This document shows positions 1-13,761 of a DNA stretch of 64,000 nt, in pieces. Each line of letters opens with the position of its first letter. Within the stretch, counting starts at the first letter, position 1. The position numbers and the translations under genes are program-made. Below the pieces are notes generated by a model that saw only the letters and a program-made list of their open reading frames with translations, had not been told where the DNA came from and did no database searches. Source of the stretch: Leptasterias polaris (Eukaryota > Echinodermata > Asteroidea > Forcipulatida > Asteriidae); NCBI GenBank assembly GCA_037783415.1, contig JAZGTN010000097.1, positions 4,526,001 to 4,590,000 of the forward strand, given 5' to 3'.

Positions 1-1543
1 GTTTTCTTGAATATGACTTAATTTCAAAGGGAAATAATTCTCAGAAAAATTGATTCTAGTATTAACTTCATAATCAGTAAGCTTTCAGACTACTATTCAA
101 CCCTGATGTTTTTATCCTTACCATTCCTGTGTAATACCTTTAAGAAAACGTGTGCTTTCTTTAACGGCGCTTCAATCAGGCTAATGGAGTCCAAGCCGTT
201 AACCAAGCCATGGTTTTCAAAATAGTTGGGTTCTGGAATAGCATTTACTAATTGCCAATTACAAGTATGATTTCTAGGATTTCACAGAGGAAGATTTCCA
301 AATTATACAAACTATTTCTGCAGCAAAGGAGAAGGGAGGGATAAAATGGTTCCATCACACTTAATGTAATTTTTCAAAGGTTTTTCACTTCATGTAAATC
401 CCCCCTTTTTAGTGGTGTTTTTGAATTTTTATTTTCACTTCATTATTAAGTATGTGGTGACACAGTTTTTCAGTTGATGTTTTGTTTTAATGAGTGCCCC
501 CAAAAAAGCCTGAAATTACAACATATTTAAATCATAAAAGCAATCATGTGTTAAGAATAATTTTGTGTGTGTGTGTGTGTGTGTGTGTTATAAAATGGAA
601 ATTTAAAATTATATTGCAAATGAGCTTTTAATTAACTTAAGATATCAATGAGTAAAAACTTTGACGCTTTGTATTGAATTTTAAGCTTGATTTTAAGCGA
701 ACAAGTTAAGTTTGCGTGCCATGGATACAATTCAACTGCAGTGGGCATTACAGTAATGAGGTTTTTTACATTATAAATTATGATAAGAAGTAATTATTCC
801 AAGTTCTACATACAAACAAAACAGAATATCAATTTCGTTTCACTGAAATAGAAAATAAATAAATTTAAAGAATGAAAACATTTAAAGAAAGTTATGTTTG
901 ATCAGAAGTAATGGATTTTCAAAAGAATTTATTTGTTGGCAAGCTTGCTATATCTGACCTCCACAATATTTCTCTGTCTATTCGTACCTTGTTAAATATT
1001 TGTTTGTTAGAAAGTTAAAAATGAACATATTTACTAACAATTGCTTGAGAGGATTTTGAAAAAGGAGGAAATAACGCCGGATCAGAGGTTACAAGCAACC
1101 TTTAGGTATGGAGCTCAGAAATGCAATTTTTCCATGTAAATAATTTGATTCTAGCCAAACAATTCACTGTCAAGATTACTTCCTTATATAAGTATTTGAC
1201 TTTTTCTTTGACCATGCTCCCAATCAACAGTTTGCTCAACCACTGCTTAGTTCTCAATGATTTGATCGAGTTCCAAGGACAGTTTTGTTGGTCTTGACCA
1301 ATCAACTAAAATTCAACTAAATGTTGGTGGTTCCAACATGTTTAGTGTTGAATATTTATAAGCTCCCGAATGAAACAAATCAAGTATTTTTTTGCTTCAA
1401 GTTTTTGTGAATTAATCATCCCAACCATTTCAAAAAAGATGAAAAAAGACATTTAACAGTAATTGGTAGAATTGAGAAAAGAAAAAGTATCTACTTATTG
1501 CTAAAACATGAAGTTGACAAACGGCCCAATTTCACAGATTTGC
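1..1543. other. Noncoding DNA upstream of the EML gene
   Basis: No convincing coding region, RNA gene or complete mobile element is visible. Both strands are AT-rich and broken by stops. The only distinct feature is a short (TG)n run at about 564-588. I cannot say whether it belongs to the EML 5' region or to the intergenic space before it. Confidence 0.6.
564..588. repeat. (TG)n microsatellite
   Basis: An uninterrupted TG dinucleotide run of about 12 units. Such runs can form Z-DNA and are usually polymorphic in length; nothing nearby suggests a specific role. Confidence 0.95.
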
Positions 1544-2152
1544 TTAAAGGCACTGATGAACACGTTTGGTAATTACTCAAAATATATATTAGCATAAAAA
1601 CTTACTTGGTAACCAGCAACGGAGAGCTGTTGATAGTATAAAACATTGTGAGAAACCACTCCCTCTTAAGTAACGTAGTTTTTGAGAAAGAGGTAACTTC
1701 TCACTAAAATAATAAAAGACTTCATGCATGAAGCCTTTTATTAGCATCTGAAAGCACACAAAATTGTGCAACAAGGGTGTTTTTTCTTTCTTTATTTTCT
1801 TGCAACTTCGATGACCGATTCAGCCCAAATTTTCACAGGTTTGTTATTTTATGCATATGTTGGGATACACCGAGTGACAATACTGGTCTTTGATAAGGCC
1901 AAAAAAAAAATTGTTGAGTTGCCCTCCAGTAAAAAAATTTGAAGGGGTCGGTCGGGATTTTATTTTATTTTTTTAAATTTTTTATTTTACCTTGACTGTC
2001 ATTTGAAGATTGAAATGCATTGGAACTAATCCCAATCAATATACAGTGATGTACCCGACCCGAGATTTCAGCAATTTTGGGTCGGTCGCGGAGGGCAACT
2101 CAACATGTTTTTTTGGGGGGGCCTAATTACCAAACATGTTCAGTGCCTTTAA
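1544..2152. mobile_element. Kolobok/T2-like MITE with TTAA ends
   Basis: The left end reads TTAAAGGCACTGA followed by GAACACGTTTGGTAATTA. The right end is its reverse complement (TAATTACCAAACATGTT then TCAGTGCCTTTAA), so the terminal inverted repeats are about 30 bp. Both ends carry TTAA, as expected for a TTAA target duplication. TTAAAGG termini resemble what I recall of the T2/Kolobok MITE group. No coding capacity is seen. Inside is a near-perfect palindrome around 1711-1742 (AATAAAAG, CTTCATGCATGAAG, CTTTTATT) and a nested second element at 1897-2123. A diverged fragment of the internal part recurs near 46625-46735. Confidence 0.8.
1897..2123. mobile_element. Nested GGCC-ended MITE (3-bp TAA duplication)
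   Basis: This element sits inside the 1544-2152 MITE. It begins GGCC, an A run, then TTGTTGAGTTGCCCTCC. It ends GGAGGGCAACTCAACA, a T/G run, then GGCC. TAA flanks both sides (1894-1896 and 2124-2126), which looks like a 3-bp target duplication. GG termini plus a 3-bp TWA-type duplication are typical of PIF/Harbinger MITEs; that assignment is inference. The insertion is necessarily younger than its host element. Confidence 0.7.
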
Positions 2153-2803
2153 GCAGAAAAGTAGCTAGGTACACCAACATATCAAAATAAAGTTGACCAA
2201 CCAAATACCACTCACACACCATATTTACTGCTTGAGCAGTTCTGTAAAACTGGGCCCTGGTCTGACGCGTCATGCATTTAGGTAACTTCCCTTTGGCACT
2301 TCACTTTCGAATCCCCCATCTCGCACCTGCCGAATCGACTAGTCAGAATTTTGGTTGGAAGTCATGCAACAGATTGAAGCATTCTTAATTAAAGATGTGA
2401 CCACCTTTCATGCAAATTTTCAATAATTTTTGTCAATCTGACACAGCAGGCAAATGCAGGTACTTATGCTTCTCTGCTGTGCTATTTAATTAAAAAAACT
2501 TTTACCGTGGTTTTGAATTGCAAAGGGTGGACTAGAGACTGCCACCCATTACAACCCTGTACACACCTTGACCCACGCATTATTTTGTACTATGTTAAAA
2601 CCAATGACAGATTTTTATAGAAAAAAATCAATAACTCACGTCTATGGAAATATATATAACAAGTTACACAACCAATCGGCCTGTATTTCCAATCAATGAA
2701 AACGAAAAAATAATGGCATTATTTGCAGACGACGCTCGCGGCTTCCCTTCATCACAAGCGCACGTTGACATCTTCCCAGCAGCCTTTGCGTAACCCACAC
2801 ATC
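2153..2803. promoter_or_regulatory. Putative promoter and 5'UTR region of EML
   Basis: This stretch precedes the first ATG of the gene. Most of it is AT-rich with no motif I would defend. The last 75 bases (from about 2729) become CpG-richer, as expected for a transcribed first exon. An AG at 2727-2728 could be a splice acceptor if an untranslated exon lies upstream, or the transcription start may lie in the segment. I cannot place the start site. Confidence 0.35.
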
Positions 2804-2846
2804 ATGGACGTCAATGGTGGCAGCTCGGAGAACTGCAGTGGATTAG
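2804..2846 (+). CDS. EML: EML exon 1 (coding part), distal start
   Basis: This is the first coding exon of the EML gene for the long isoform. The ATG at 2804 starts MDVNGGSSENCSGL, and the exon ends with one base (G) of the next codon before a GTGAGT donor at 2847. That phase joins exon 2, which starts with AA, to give GAA (Glu). The reading frame stays open upstream to about 2723 but has no earlier ATG, so 2804 is the natural start. EML N-terminal leaders before the coiled coil are short and poorly conserved, so assignment rests on the splice phase, the strong donor, the CpG-richer context and the position upstream of the unmistakable exon 2. The alternative is that another upstream exon is used and this one is internal. 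Confidence 0.75.
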
Positions 2847-4127
2847 GTGAGTATTTTCACAAATTTTCGCCACTTGTAATTGTTACTTTCCTCGTAAAAT
2901 CTATTTTTTATAGAATAGGATGTCAGGTTGGCTTCACACTTCTGTGGTGGCATTTTGAAGTTGGAAAAAATGACATTTATGAGCGTAAAGTTTATGGCCG
3001 GCGATGTGTTTATGTTGAGATAGTGTGCTGTCAAACGAGTCGCCGTATTCACGTGCACACACACCACACAATCACGGGGTTGGCATTGAAATTGTATGGG
3101 GGAGAGACGGTGTGTTGTCAATGTGCATGTTTGCATATCAATCAATCTACATAATTTATCACTCTCTTGCAGTACACGTGGATGTCAATTCACTATTTAC
3201 ATTTCGTTCATGCGTGGAAATGTTTGACTTTTGACAATACCTGATAGTGATACAATGAGTATGACCTGATGACTGAACTTCAAAGTTCAATACAAAAATT
3301 AGTTTCGATATTCGTAACCCACCATGGTTAGTTACGATTGTCGCAACTATACAAAAGTATATTTTTCCCAACAGTCTGACTCTGAAGTAGGGACAAGTAT
3401 ATTTCTGTATTGGTTGTATTTTGTAAAAATATAGCAGACTCTCAGTTCAGTAACCTAGGTTGTTGGACTCCTCCGTTGCATACACACACGGACACTGACG
3501 TCCTACCACTACCAAAACCAGGGCTATGTCATTGTAATTGTAGATTACAGTAAAGTGACACACTGTCGCTTTCTTCATCGTGTAATGCAATTTACAAAAT
3601 GGATACCCTGCGAATGTAACTGAACTGTAGTCGGGTGATGACCAAATGTTAAAAAAGCAGTGAATGGCAGTCCTAGTTTTCCTTCCAACATGGGACCATG
3701 ACCATACTCTGACATTAGACCCAGTAACTGGGGCGCTGTACCCGTTTAATTTTGGGGAAATATCTGCAGTCTTACTAGTAGCAGGACTATCGCAGATGTC
3801 AAAATAAAATGTGTACAGCACCCCAGTTACATGTGTCTACTCGGACACCATAACTAACTCAGACACCATAACCAGGCATAAACTCATAGCATACATGTAG
3901 CAATATCATTCATGTTATTGTTAGCATAAGTGTTTGCAATAATCATAACCCTTGATCTTTTGGCCCTACAGTCTGGGGAGAGGTCTAAGGGAGATGACCA
4001 AGAGCTCTGATTAACGCAGCTACCTTCATGTTACTCTCACATTAGGGATGCTTAGCCCAACTTCACTAGTGTGGCCAAGCATGGATTTCTACTTCCATGG
4101 GCCAAGTGACACTTGATGGCCACACTA

Positions 4128-4142
4128 GGGGGGGGGGGGGGG
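4128..4142. repeat. Poly-G run
   Basis: Fifteen G in a row, next to an inverted pair CACTAGTGTGGCCA and TGGCCACACTAG at roughly 4064-4128. Such runs are prone to length error in assembly. Confidence 0.9.
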
Positions 4143-6221
4143 CCTAAGGGATGCTCAGAGAGTATGAAATCCACCTGTGGATTTTTTTCTCCACAAAGTA
4201 GACAGTATCAATAAGTGTTGCTGAGCACTGAATCGCTAGATACTCAAAACTTGTAATTATATTTAACGGTTGCGATGATCCTAACCCTTTGGATCTAAAG
4301 GGTTCCAATCATCACATCTATGAAATGAGTCCCTGAGATTACAAATACAAGTTTTATAACGAATGCAAAATGAAACAAGGAACAAAAAAATGTAGTGAGG
4401 GATTTGAACCGCTGCATATTTTGCCCTTGGATTGTAATGATAAATAGCAAGACTACACTTCATTACAAACTTTTTTAAGACATCACAATTATTTTATTGC
4501 GTTTGTTGTTGCTAAACTTGAATGTCAATGGGAAGTTTAAGGAACATCAAGACCAAGAACAGAACAACAGTGGTCAATGGTCATGGCCTCCCTACAATAG
4601 TCCATGTGATTCCAGACTTGCTATAATACGAAACAAACAAAGCCAGTTAAATGTGAATGTTCATTTGCTGTCTATCACCCAGAATTCATACATTAACCAT
4701 AGATTACTCTGACAACCATTCAGACCAATGAATAACAACGACTTGTAGTCTACCCCTATCAATAGTGCTGTTTACTCTACCAATTAAAGGCAATTCATTG
4801 AGGTGTAAGAAGATTAGACCCATGCCTTTCCTGAATGGAACCACATCACAAGAGATGAATTTAACGCTTGAATTGAGGCTAAGAGGCCATGTAGTATTCC
4901 ATGCATTTCAAGACCCATTCAGCTGTATAAACCAAAGAGAACAATAATGGGTTTAAACCAGAGCAGACAAAGGATGGGTTTCAATTGCCCAGTGGTGTAC
5001 CTTTGACAAGGTTACTATTACCATTTGGGTGAGAATCTGGAGCCAAGATTTGAACAGAAATCTGCAGTTTTCGTATTCATTTCTTTTAATGATCATGCAC
5101 TGTAGGTAAATGCACCCATAGAGTGAAGGACTCTGGTCTGTACCAACTTGTTGTACTGGTGTTGTGATTATTTCAACAAGATCAAAAATGAATTGTCATT
5201 AAAATTATCAATATACTTCTGACATTAAAAACCTACCCTACAGTGAAGTGCATGTTAAATTCTGTGATTTTTGCTATTAATCAGTTATCTTCGTACATTT
5301 CCGACAGAACAGAACTTCCATTTAGAGCCTTTATTTGGTACTAAGTTGGTTTATTTGTCAGTGAACATTGCGCCAGACAGGATGGTCTCTCAGGAATACC
5401 CTTACCCACTCATTGCTATTAATGCTAATTATGCCATGTCAGAGCATTGACAGGGTCTTTCACCTGCTGGTTTACCTGGAGTGTTTAAAGGCTCAATAGC
5501 ACACAGGTTGCAGAATTATTATCTTTAAAGTTGATGAAAGATGAAGGATTTTGGGATTTGCATGGTTAAGATGAAACCTGTAATGTGACCTACATAGATG
5601 CTTGGAAGAAGTACAATGGCTCTTTATGTAAAGAGCCTGTTGGTTTATATTGGATAGACCCACCCTCACCATATTAGATTGAAGGGTTGTACAGTGGAGT
5701 ATCGGTAACTGAAGCTGCCTATGGGACATGCTTTTATTTTTCAGACAGATGATGAATATTATAAAAGGACGGATGATTAATATAGTACCAGCATAGTCCT
5801 TTCTCTATGGAGGGGTAAAGGGCACAAATACTGAAACTTCCACAGGTATTCATTTTGTGTAGGTTTTTATAAATCCTTTTTATAATACCAGTGGATACAT
5901 AGCCTAATGTTTACATTACAATTTACAATTTATGGACAGTCAGTGTGCACCTAAATGTAGTTTGTAAATTGTAACACCTCCTTTTCATAAAATTAACCTG
6001 CTGTGAGCTACACACTTATTATGTTTACCCAGTACCATTGTCCATGTTTGCTTAAACTTTCAAGAATTTCATATTTTGTAAAGATTGTTTTTCTACCTAC
6101 ATGTACATATGCAATCATGAAGCAGTATAGCAATGGTGGTTAAATGTAGGTCATGGGTGTTACATTTCTAAATGCAGAATACTGTGATTAATACAGTACT
6201 GTGCAACACCAACTGTGTTGC

Positions 6222-6298
6222 ATGTTGGACACTACAAGTTTGTCAGGAAAGGTAGTTCCTTGTTGCACACTACAAGTTTGTCAGGAAAGGTAGTTCCT
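6222..6298. repeat. Tandem duplication, 38-bp unit
   Basis: CACTACAAGTTTGTCAGGAA and the following GGTAGTTCCT occur twice, starting at 6230 and 6268. The copies are nearly identical, so the duplication is recent. Confidence 0.9.
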
Positions 6299-6689
6299 CA
6301 TTCATGCATGGACCCCAGATAAAAAAAATTATTGTTTACTTTTGGATGAGTTAAATACATAAGATAGTTGAGGTGAGCAAACAAAGTGTATATCCACACA
6401 CTCCACTTGAGGTGACACTGCACAATTGTACTGATACTTAACACAGTAGTTGACGCCTTTGATGGTCCCTTTTAATACAAGAACTTGGTACTGAATAATC
6501 ACTCTAGGGCCATTTTATATACATTTTGAAAACTGACAGTGTAAGTTTGCTGTAGGGTACCACTGAAATTGGTTCAGTGCAGGTCTGATACATTGTCTTT
6601 TGGCAAGACAGTTTTTTCTTAGCAAGCCAAAAGGGCAACTCTAATAAGACTAGGGGAAAATAAATGTACTGGAACATTTTAAAGGGCGC

Positions 6690-6846
6690 CAAACCAATCC
6701 CATGGCCCATGAAAATGAGCAGGAGACCAGTCACAAATGGTAAATGTGACATGTTATTTTGGCTGGTTACCATAATTGTGGTAAGCATAATTCTGTTGTG
6801 CTTGGCTACGTTTTGTGCTTAAGCAGCTCAATGAAATTGGGCAGAG
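6690..6846. mobile_element. MITE of the GGGCCCAAT family, diverged copy
   Basis: The right part matches the copies at 42117 and 47307. Shared blocks include ACCAGTCACAAATGGTA, TTTTGGCTGGTTACC, GGTAAGCAT and GCTTAAGCAGCTCAATGAAATTGGGC. The left end is not clear, so the start is approximate. No coding sequence is present. Confidence 0.55.
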
Positions 6847-7129
6847 GGGCATAGAGGCAATTGCCTCATCAGTGAAGTACAATCCTGCCAGACAGTGTAC
6901 CCGGTACCTGTAAGTACCTGTAAGTACATGGCGAAGAAGAAAGAAAAGGAAACCCCAATGAAAACAGTTGTTTCCCTTTAGAGGTAAACTTTACAGCTTA
7001 TACTTTGCTTGAATAAAGTTTTTATTTTTGTCATTATATATTTTTGGTAATGAAACCAAGGGTGCCTCATAAGTGTACTTAACACTGTCGCTCGCAAGCC
7101 TGAGAAAACCTGCAGACAAAGGTGCCTCC

Positions 7130-7382
7130 TGTGTGAACCAGATACATTGGGGTTAACCCCTGCTCTTCCAAGAGAAGTGTTCTGGGTTCTTTTAGGTGAC
7201 TACCATTCCTAGTACATGGGACTTACGGCTTAATGTCCAATCCGAAGTACAAAGCAATCATGGTTAAAGTACAGGCTTATCTTGCTCAAGGACACAAGTG
7301 CCACGACTGGGACTCGAACCCTCACTCTGCTGATCACACCAGAGCTTGAGTCCGGTGCTCTTAATCGCTCGGCCATAACACA
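7130..7382 (-). mobile_element. tRNA-Leu(CAA)-derived SINE
   Basis: Read on the minus strand from 7382, the head is tRNA-Leu-like. It has an A box (TGGCCGAGCGATTAAGAG), an anticodon stem CCGGA/TCTGG with loop CTCAAGC (anticodon CAA), a long variable arm and a B box (GGGTTCGAGTCCC, complement of 7309-7321). The acceptor arms pair with wobbles. Two extra bases and a poor T stem argue against a functional tRNA. The body continues TTGTGTCCTTGAGCAAGA, then GGATTGGACATTAAGCCGTA and AAAAGAACCCAG, a SINE body type I associate with marine deuterostomes. The 3' end is approximate. A diverged relative lies near 49720. Confidence 0.75.
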
Positions 7383-10300
7383 CCATGTTTAATTTGAGAA
7401 ACATCAATATTTTGTTCATAAAGAATTGATTTGTGTATATTTAATACACTGTGTGTACTTTAAAATGTACCTAGTGTCTCAAAAAAAATACAAAGTACAT
7501 CTTTCACAATGTATAGAAGTGCACACATAAGTGAAGTGTACATAAATCTTTGAATGTGAAGTATTCTGCAATAATGGTGCAATAAATGTACATAAATGTT
7601 TCTCCATCCAAGTATTGATACCAGAGGCTACCTTTCTCCTTTTTACAAACATGTAACAAAACAATGGATGTGTTGCAAATCTTTGCTGTATAATTTGATA
7701 ACTTATAACTTGTAGGAATTTATGCTCATTTGTGTAACTTCCACAGTCACAAATTTCTTGGTTTTTTTATAGCAAATTTGCAAATTTCAGAAGCCAGAGG
7801 GGCAACACTGAGTGCAGACAACCACCAGCATAAGTTTAAAAATTACAAATTTATAATGGCACATGCTCTGTATCTTGAAATATATTGGCCATCAGTGAAG
7901 TATCGTTTATACTACGTATTATTAAAATGATATGTAAAACCTATAGGCGTACATGATACCCATGTGCGATGTAAACATGTATACTGATTTGTTACTACTG
8001 TGTACGTACGTGACTTTCGGTAACATGTGTTCGTGGTTATTTATAGCATAGCTCCCTATTCCTTGATATGAAAATTCAAGCTGTGTTTGTTTCTTGAGGT
8101 AATTCGTAGCATTTCTATGGAGAATTTGACTCTCTCCAAGGGTTTCTCAGCATGGGGTGATTGAATTATTCCATTCACATGAATGAATAATCTGCTAGAT
8201 TCATTTGCTTACATGTACGTAGTTCCCTGCTGAATGAGTGTGGAAGGGGAATTCAGATGCGCTGTATGTACAGTACTCAATAACTTTGTGTAGAGACTGG
8301 TATTTTTAAATGCTCAACAATGTATTGTTTTTTCCTTGCTGCAAATTTCATTTTCAAGGATAAGAGTATTTCTATGTAAGGAGAAGGTATTCTTAGAATA
8401 ATCATGAACCACGGTTTTAGTTTAAATAGTTAATGTGGTCTTTACACACAAAAATACTTGCTTTGTATTTAAGCTCCTGTGTTTTACAAATTTGTGCTGT
8501 ACACTTGACGCGTTTCAGTTAACTGACCGAGTGCATTGTACAGTTTTAGCATACATACGTATCATTCTGTACTTTTCACCAGTTGTCATTAATGGTTAAA
8601 ATGATTGATGTACATGTAACCAATAGTGTTCACATTACATCTGGTGATTGGCTAAATCAAAGGCATAAATTAATACTAACGTAAGGCACTCTTATAAAAT
8701 TTGACATTATGACACTATTTATCGTTTATGCAGCTATTTTATAATACAGAATTCAAATGGGAGAGGAGGCACAAACGCATGCTCTTTGTCAGGTTGGGAG
8801 TGAATACACAAGAGGGCCAATATTGTAATGTTTTGCTTAGGAAAAACTCAACCAGATAGCACCTTTAAACTTAGACCGATGTGGGGGGAAATGTTGGAAT
8901 TCCTTCTTTGCTTATCATCATTCATACTGTTATAATTTTACAGAATAACAAGCACATTAATGAATGAAAGATTCCCCTGTCGACACTGATCCAATGCCGA
9001 CCAGGGACCAATTATTCCAATCAGTGAGAAGTATTATTAGGTTTATTGATTGGCACATGTGACAAATGTCATAATAATGATTCTCTTTGTTTAGAATTCT
9101 TTAAATCCCACTAAGGTCACGTTGGGAACTGAATACTGAAACACCCGATATTGAAATGCCGTAGTCCCTTCTGAGTCAGTCCAATGTGGGTGACTCCCCT
9201 GTGAGAAACAGTGAATAACACAAGGGTGTGTTGTTTTAATTAAACATTTATACATAAACACTGCTACTGTTGGTCGAATTTTGGTGTACTACATGTATTT
9301 AGCACATTCTCACCTTGTGCTTCATAATTGTACAGTAATACATGAAATACATGTAGGAAAACATTGAAATTGATGTTTTATGGTTATGAAGATGAACACA
9401 TTTCAGTGAAATTAATTGCGTTTAACAAACTGCTTACAAATCCAACGGCCCATTTCACAAAGGGCTGAGATTCGTTCTGAAGATGAATGAGCCAATGGAT
9501 CAAACTCGACATAATGTCAAGCAAACTGCAATGTCACAGAAAAATTATGGTGTTAATGTATTCATTTCATGATGAATCATGTGCAACCAAAGGAGGGTCT
9601 CCTTATATCACTTTAAAAATTAAAGTGTACTAAACCTAGAAACCTGTAAAATGAGAAATGGGCAATTCAACACAAATGGGTGGAAAGATAACTTTGTAAG
9701 ACAGGCATGAAAGAGTGAACACAAAAAGTAACTATTTTGTCAGTCTTCTCTGTGACAATCTAAAGCTGTTCATGATTGTTCATAGCAAAACGCTAATAAA
9801 TTAATCTTTGACCTTAAGAAATTACAAGGTTGGTGGTCGATGTGCTGTAAACCCTGGCAAAGCTCCTCAATAATTGTTATAAATTTGTGGGAACCAAACA
9901 CAGTGAAATAGTAATGTTACTTATCTTGACTCTGAAATTAAGTTTTAAAACAGAACTAGGGCTCAAATTTGGAGAAGAAAAAAAATCGACAAGATCGCAG
10001 GGCATGTGGCTAAAAATGTTTAACATGAATTTAACTGTTTTTATTTGAAGAAGCACTAAGAGATGTAAAGGGAGATTGATCTTGTTTACATCTTTATGGC
10101 TGTTAAGTATACATACTTCATTACTCAACAGAATTGAAAGGTATTTATCAGATACAAAGTCAATATTTAAACATTAATTTGTTTGTGTTCAAGATATGGG
10201 CCTAACACAAGGTATTGTTTTTCAATTGAAAAGCACAAGCACTTGTCCAGTCATGAGTTCACTGGCCCGAGGCTAAAATCACTGGCCACAGGTCTGTGGT

Positions 10301-12161
10301 CCAGTGTAAAATTCAAGCCCTGAGAACTTGCAATAAATAAAATTTAATTTATTTAAAACATTAAGGACTGAAAAATTTGGGGCTTGGCACGTTCTTCAAT
10401 ATCAAATGGGCTGCATGTGATGCTTAAAAACCTCCAAAATAACTGATGACAAATTTTCTGTGGGTGGGTTTGCCAATACAAGTGGAAGAAGACCTTGGGA
10501 TGGAGGCAGAGTCATGTTAACAATATGCAATGAACTTGTCACTTCTAATGCGTTTGTCATTTAATCATGCACATGTCAACATATAAACCTACTGTTGTGT
10601 GCCTCACTGATTTTAAACTCGCACTACAAATTGAATGATAATGCAAAGGGCCTGCGCGTGGCTTTTACATTTTATGTACCAGTATGGTTAATTTTTTTTA
10701 TTGCATTTTCCAAGTCTGTCGGTTAATTTATACACGGAACAATTTGGTCTGCACCAGACATCAACCTTTTGTAAATTGCACAAGGCAGGGTTTGTCAAAA
10801 TACAATGTAAATTAGGCTTATACATGTAAAAAGGTATGGTTAACATAATGTAATTTCAGATTTATCACATTGTTGTTATTTTTAGACTACAGAGTACGCA
10901 AATGGTTTAATTAAATCTAAATGTGGAGGGGGAAATAGCAAACTGTATGACACACCTGAAGCAGGACAGTTCTCCTTTAAGGTTTTACATATATGATGGT
11001 GGGTAAGATTGATAAAACATCTTTAGGCATTTCACTATTGGCAGAGGAAGAATGCATCAAAACCGTACTTGTAAAATTAGGCCATGAAATATTTCATTTA
11101 TGTGATTGTATGCATGCGTATTAAAGCTACCAATCCATGAATGACAGGCATCATACAGATGCATAATTCATTTTGGTGATTTTAATCAACTACATGGTAA
11201 AGTCTAACATCTTGTCCCTCCAAAAAGGTTTCTGCAATACACATATGTACACTATTAAGTTTCTGTAATTGTTTTTAAGAAGTTGCGTTGCCCAATTTTT
11301 TGATATCAAATAATAAACCACAGGATGAAAGAACATTCTCTGATAAATTTTTGAAGGTGATGACATTTCATAACAAGTTGTTTGATGTTATGATTGAAAC
11401 ATAGTTTTTAAAAGCATTTGAATTTGATGAACGTTAAATTCTTGACATGAAAGTAATTGACTAATTTTACAAAAAGCAACGATATCCACTATCAGACGTT
11501 TGTGTGTAGTCCGCACATGCACCCAACTGTATTACATGTACAAGCAATGAGCAAGTGAGCATACAAACTGCAAATACACCAAGCACCACTCACAAAATAC
11601 TTGTAACATGCAAATTAGTTGTATATATAGCTGGTTATGAGATACTTTTGGGTCCCTATACAAACTCATTTTGTATTTTTAATTAGCTTTGTACTGTAAC
11701 TAAATAATGCAACTAACCGTTTCAGACAAATTGTTTCGCTGATTGTCCCATGAAAGGGATCACAGATCTTCAAATACACCAATATTGAAACCAATGTTCA
11801 ACATTTTGGTAATTCTATATATTTATATGTACAATTTTTTTTTTTGGTAAGCACTTTTAATGTTAACTTTGTTATCTTATTTGTCTGATAACGCCAATAT
11901 TTTACTTGAATTACATCTGATATTTGGGATCTTAGTAATTAGGATGACTACATGTACTGTATACGAAGTAGGCATGGGTGTTTTTGTAGTTATTAATTTA
12001 GCAAATTTTGAATGCGAGTCTGATGTATTCTTGCAAGTACATGAACCATGAATCAAGTCTGATTTTTAGTCCATGATGTCACTACACGTACATTAGTATG
12101 TACTCATGAGAAATCAGAGACCCCAGTCAGATTATGTCAGAGTCCACTTCATGATTCACAT

Positions 12162-12303
12162 GAGTCTGCTATGTGTTCATGTACCAATGTTAGGCCTACA
12201 TTGTACATACATGTAGTGTACTTGCTTTAGAGTCTGCTATGTGTTCATGTACCAATTGGGCCTACAAAAGTTCATGTAGGCCTACAATATAGTGTGCTTG
12301 CTT
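12162..12303. repeat. Tandem duplication, 68-bp unit
   Basis: GAGTCTGCTATGTGTTCATG begins at 12162 and again at 12230, each followed by TACCAAT, a GGCCTACA block and a GTG[TC]ACTTGCTTT-like block. The second copy has an extra GGCCTACA segment. The copies are moderately diverged. Confidence 0.85.
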
Positions 12304-13708
12304 TAAAAGGGATACAGGCATAGTACTGTGTAAATCCAAATTCAAATGACAGCTTTTATTTTTGTATCAAGCAGTGATAGATTTCCCTTGTTATAGCAAA
12401 GCAAACTGCTACACAAAAGGTACCAGTTTCTACTAAAAAAAACAGTAGTTGCCCTTCAAAGTGTGCGAAAAACATGCTCAGTCAAAATAATATGCTATAA
12501 ATAGGTGCAAAAATGCTAGACAAAATCGTACCCTGATCAAAGGAAATCATTATGTATTTTGTACATGTATGTTTTCATTGTGTTGCTAGTCCATGTATTC
12601 CTTCTAATCATTTCCTCCATATGGAACAATCACTTCCTTGAACTTGTCCATGAAATAATTACATTATAAGTTGAAGGTAAAAGGTACATGTATAAGTTTC
12701 CTAAATATATTTATTTTTTACTTGTAGATACACCATTTAAGAAGTTGTAATTATTATTTTTTCCCCATGCATTGTTGAAATTATCTTGTCTTGTAGCCCA
12801 AAGTAACTAAAGAGTAGTTTAAATTGTAGTCATCGTTTTCTAAGAGATTATAATACTTCAAACAACAGTCAGGGTGAATACTAAATCTAATTACATATTA
12901 CATACATGTACTATCTAAAACTGAACATATCTTCAGTTCACAGGTATCTTCACGCACCTACAGGTTACAGTGCTTATCACTCTTTCCTTTGGTTTCATTA
13001 CCTGAAATACTATACATGTTATTAAACTTGGCATTAAGTGAGCTTAAAATTGATGAAGTTAAAATGGTGCTGTACACTGTAGCATGTCTTTAATCAAACT
13101 TTATTTTTAGAATAGTGATTCACACTGTACACATTTACAACAGTAAAATACAGCCATTCAAAGCGTCACAGTTGCTTTCATTGAACTGAATCCCATTATT
13201 TGGATAATATTGTTCTTAGTCTTTCTTTGATGGCGAACAGTTGTAAATATTGTGTGACAGAAGTAAGGGGAAAAGGAGAGAGAAAAGCCACATCTATCTT
13301 ATCATAATTTATTTATTTATTTATAACAAATATTTGCTGTTTTATTGTTTAACAGGGTAGCCTCCTTTGTTTAGAAACCGCTGTCTTCAAAGTCCGTTGA
13401 ACAGAATAGTGTAGCTACAAACAAATGTCACATGGGTTAGGTAATGTGATTATTCAAAAGTTGCGATGAATAAGTAAAATCCACCTGTCAATAGTTTTTA
13501 GGAATTTTGTTTGAAATCATTGTTTTATACTTTTGATAAATTTGTGAACACGGTTAAAATCTATGAACTGAACTGAACTAAACGGAAAAGGAAGAGAGTG
13601 AAGTGGTTTGCATATATACATTACACATCCATCATTTTTTCAAACACATTCTGCAAAGTTAGGTATCGTTTAAAGAACTAGTTTTGTAGGTAAACAGCTT
13701 TTTTCTGA

Positions 13709-13761
13709 TTTAGAAAATGGCCGCCAATAACATGAATTTCTGAAAACTACATTTAAACCAA
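13709..13761. repeat. 53-bp direct repeat, first copy
   Basis: The block TTTAGAAAATGGCCGCCAAT through ATTTAAACCAA is repeated exactly at 14279-14331, 570 bp away. It could be the ends of an inserted unit or a segmental duplication. No inverted repeats were found at its edges. Confidence 0.9.

Noticed and set aside
2843..3145. 100-codon minus-strand open frame
   Set aside because: It lies antisense to EML exon 1 and its intron, has no domain-like pattern, and its composition matches noncoding DNA.
7302..7382. Functional tRNA-Leu gene
   Set aside because: The T stem pairs at only three of five positions, two extra bases precede the acceptor strand, and a SINE body follows directly.
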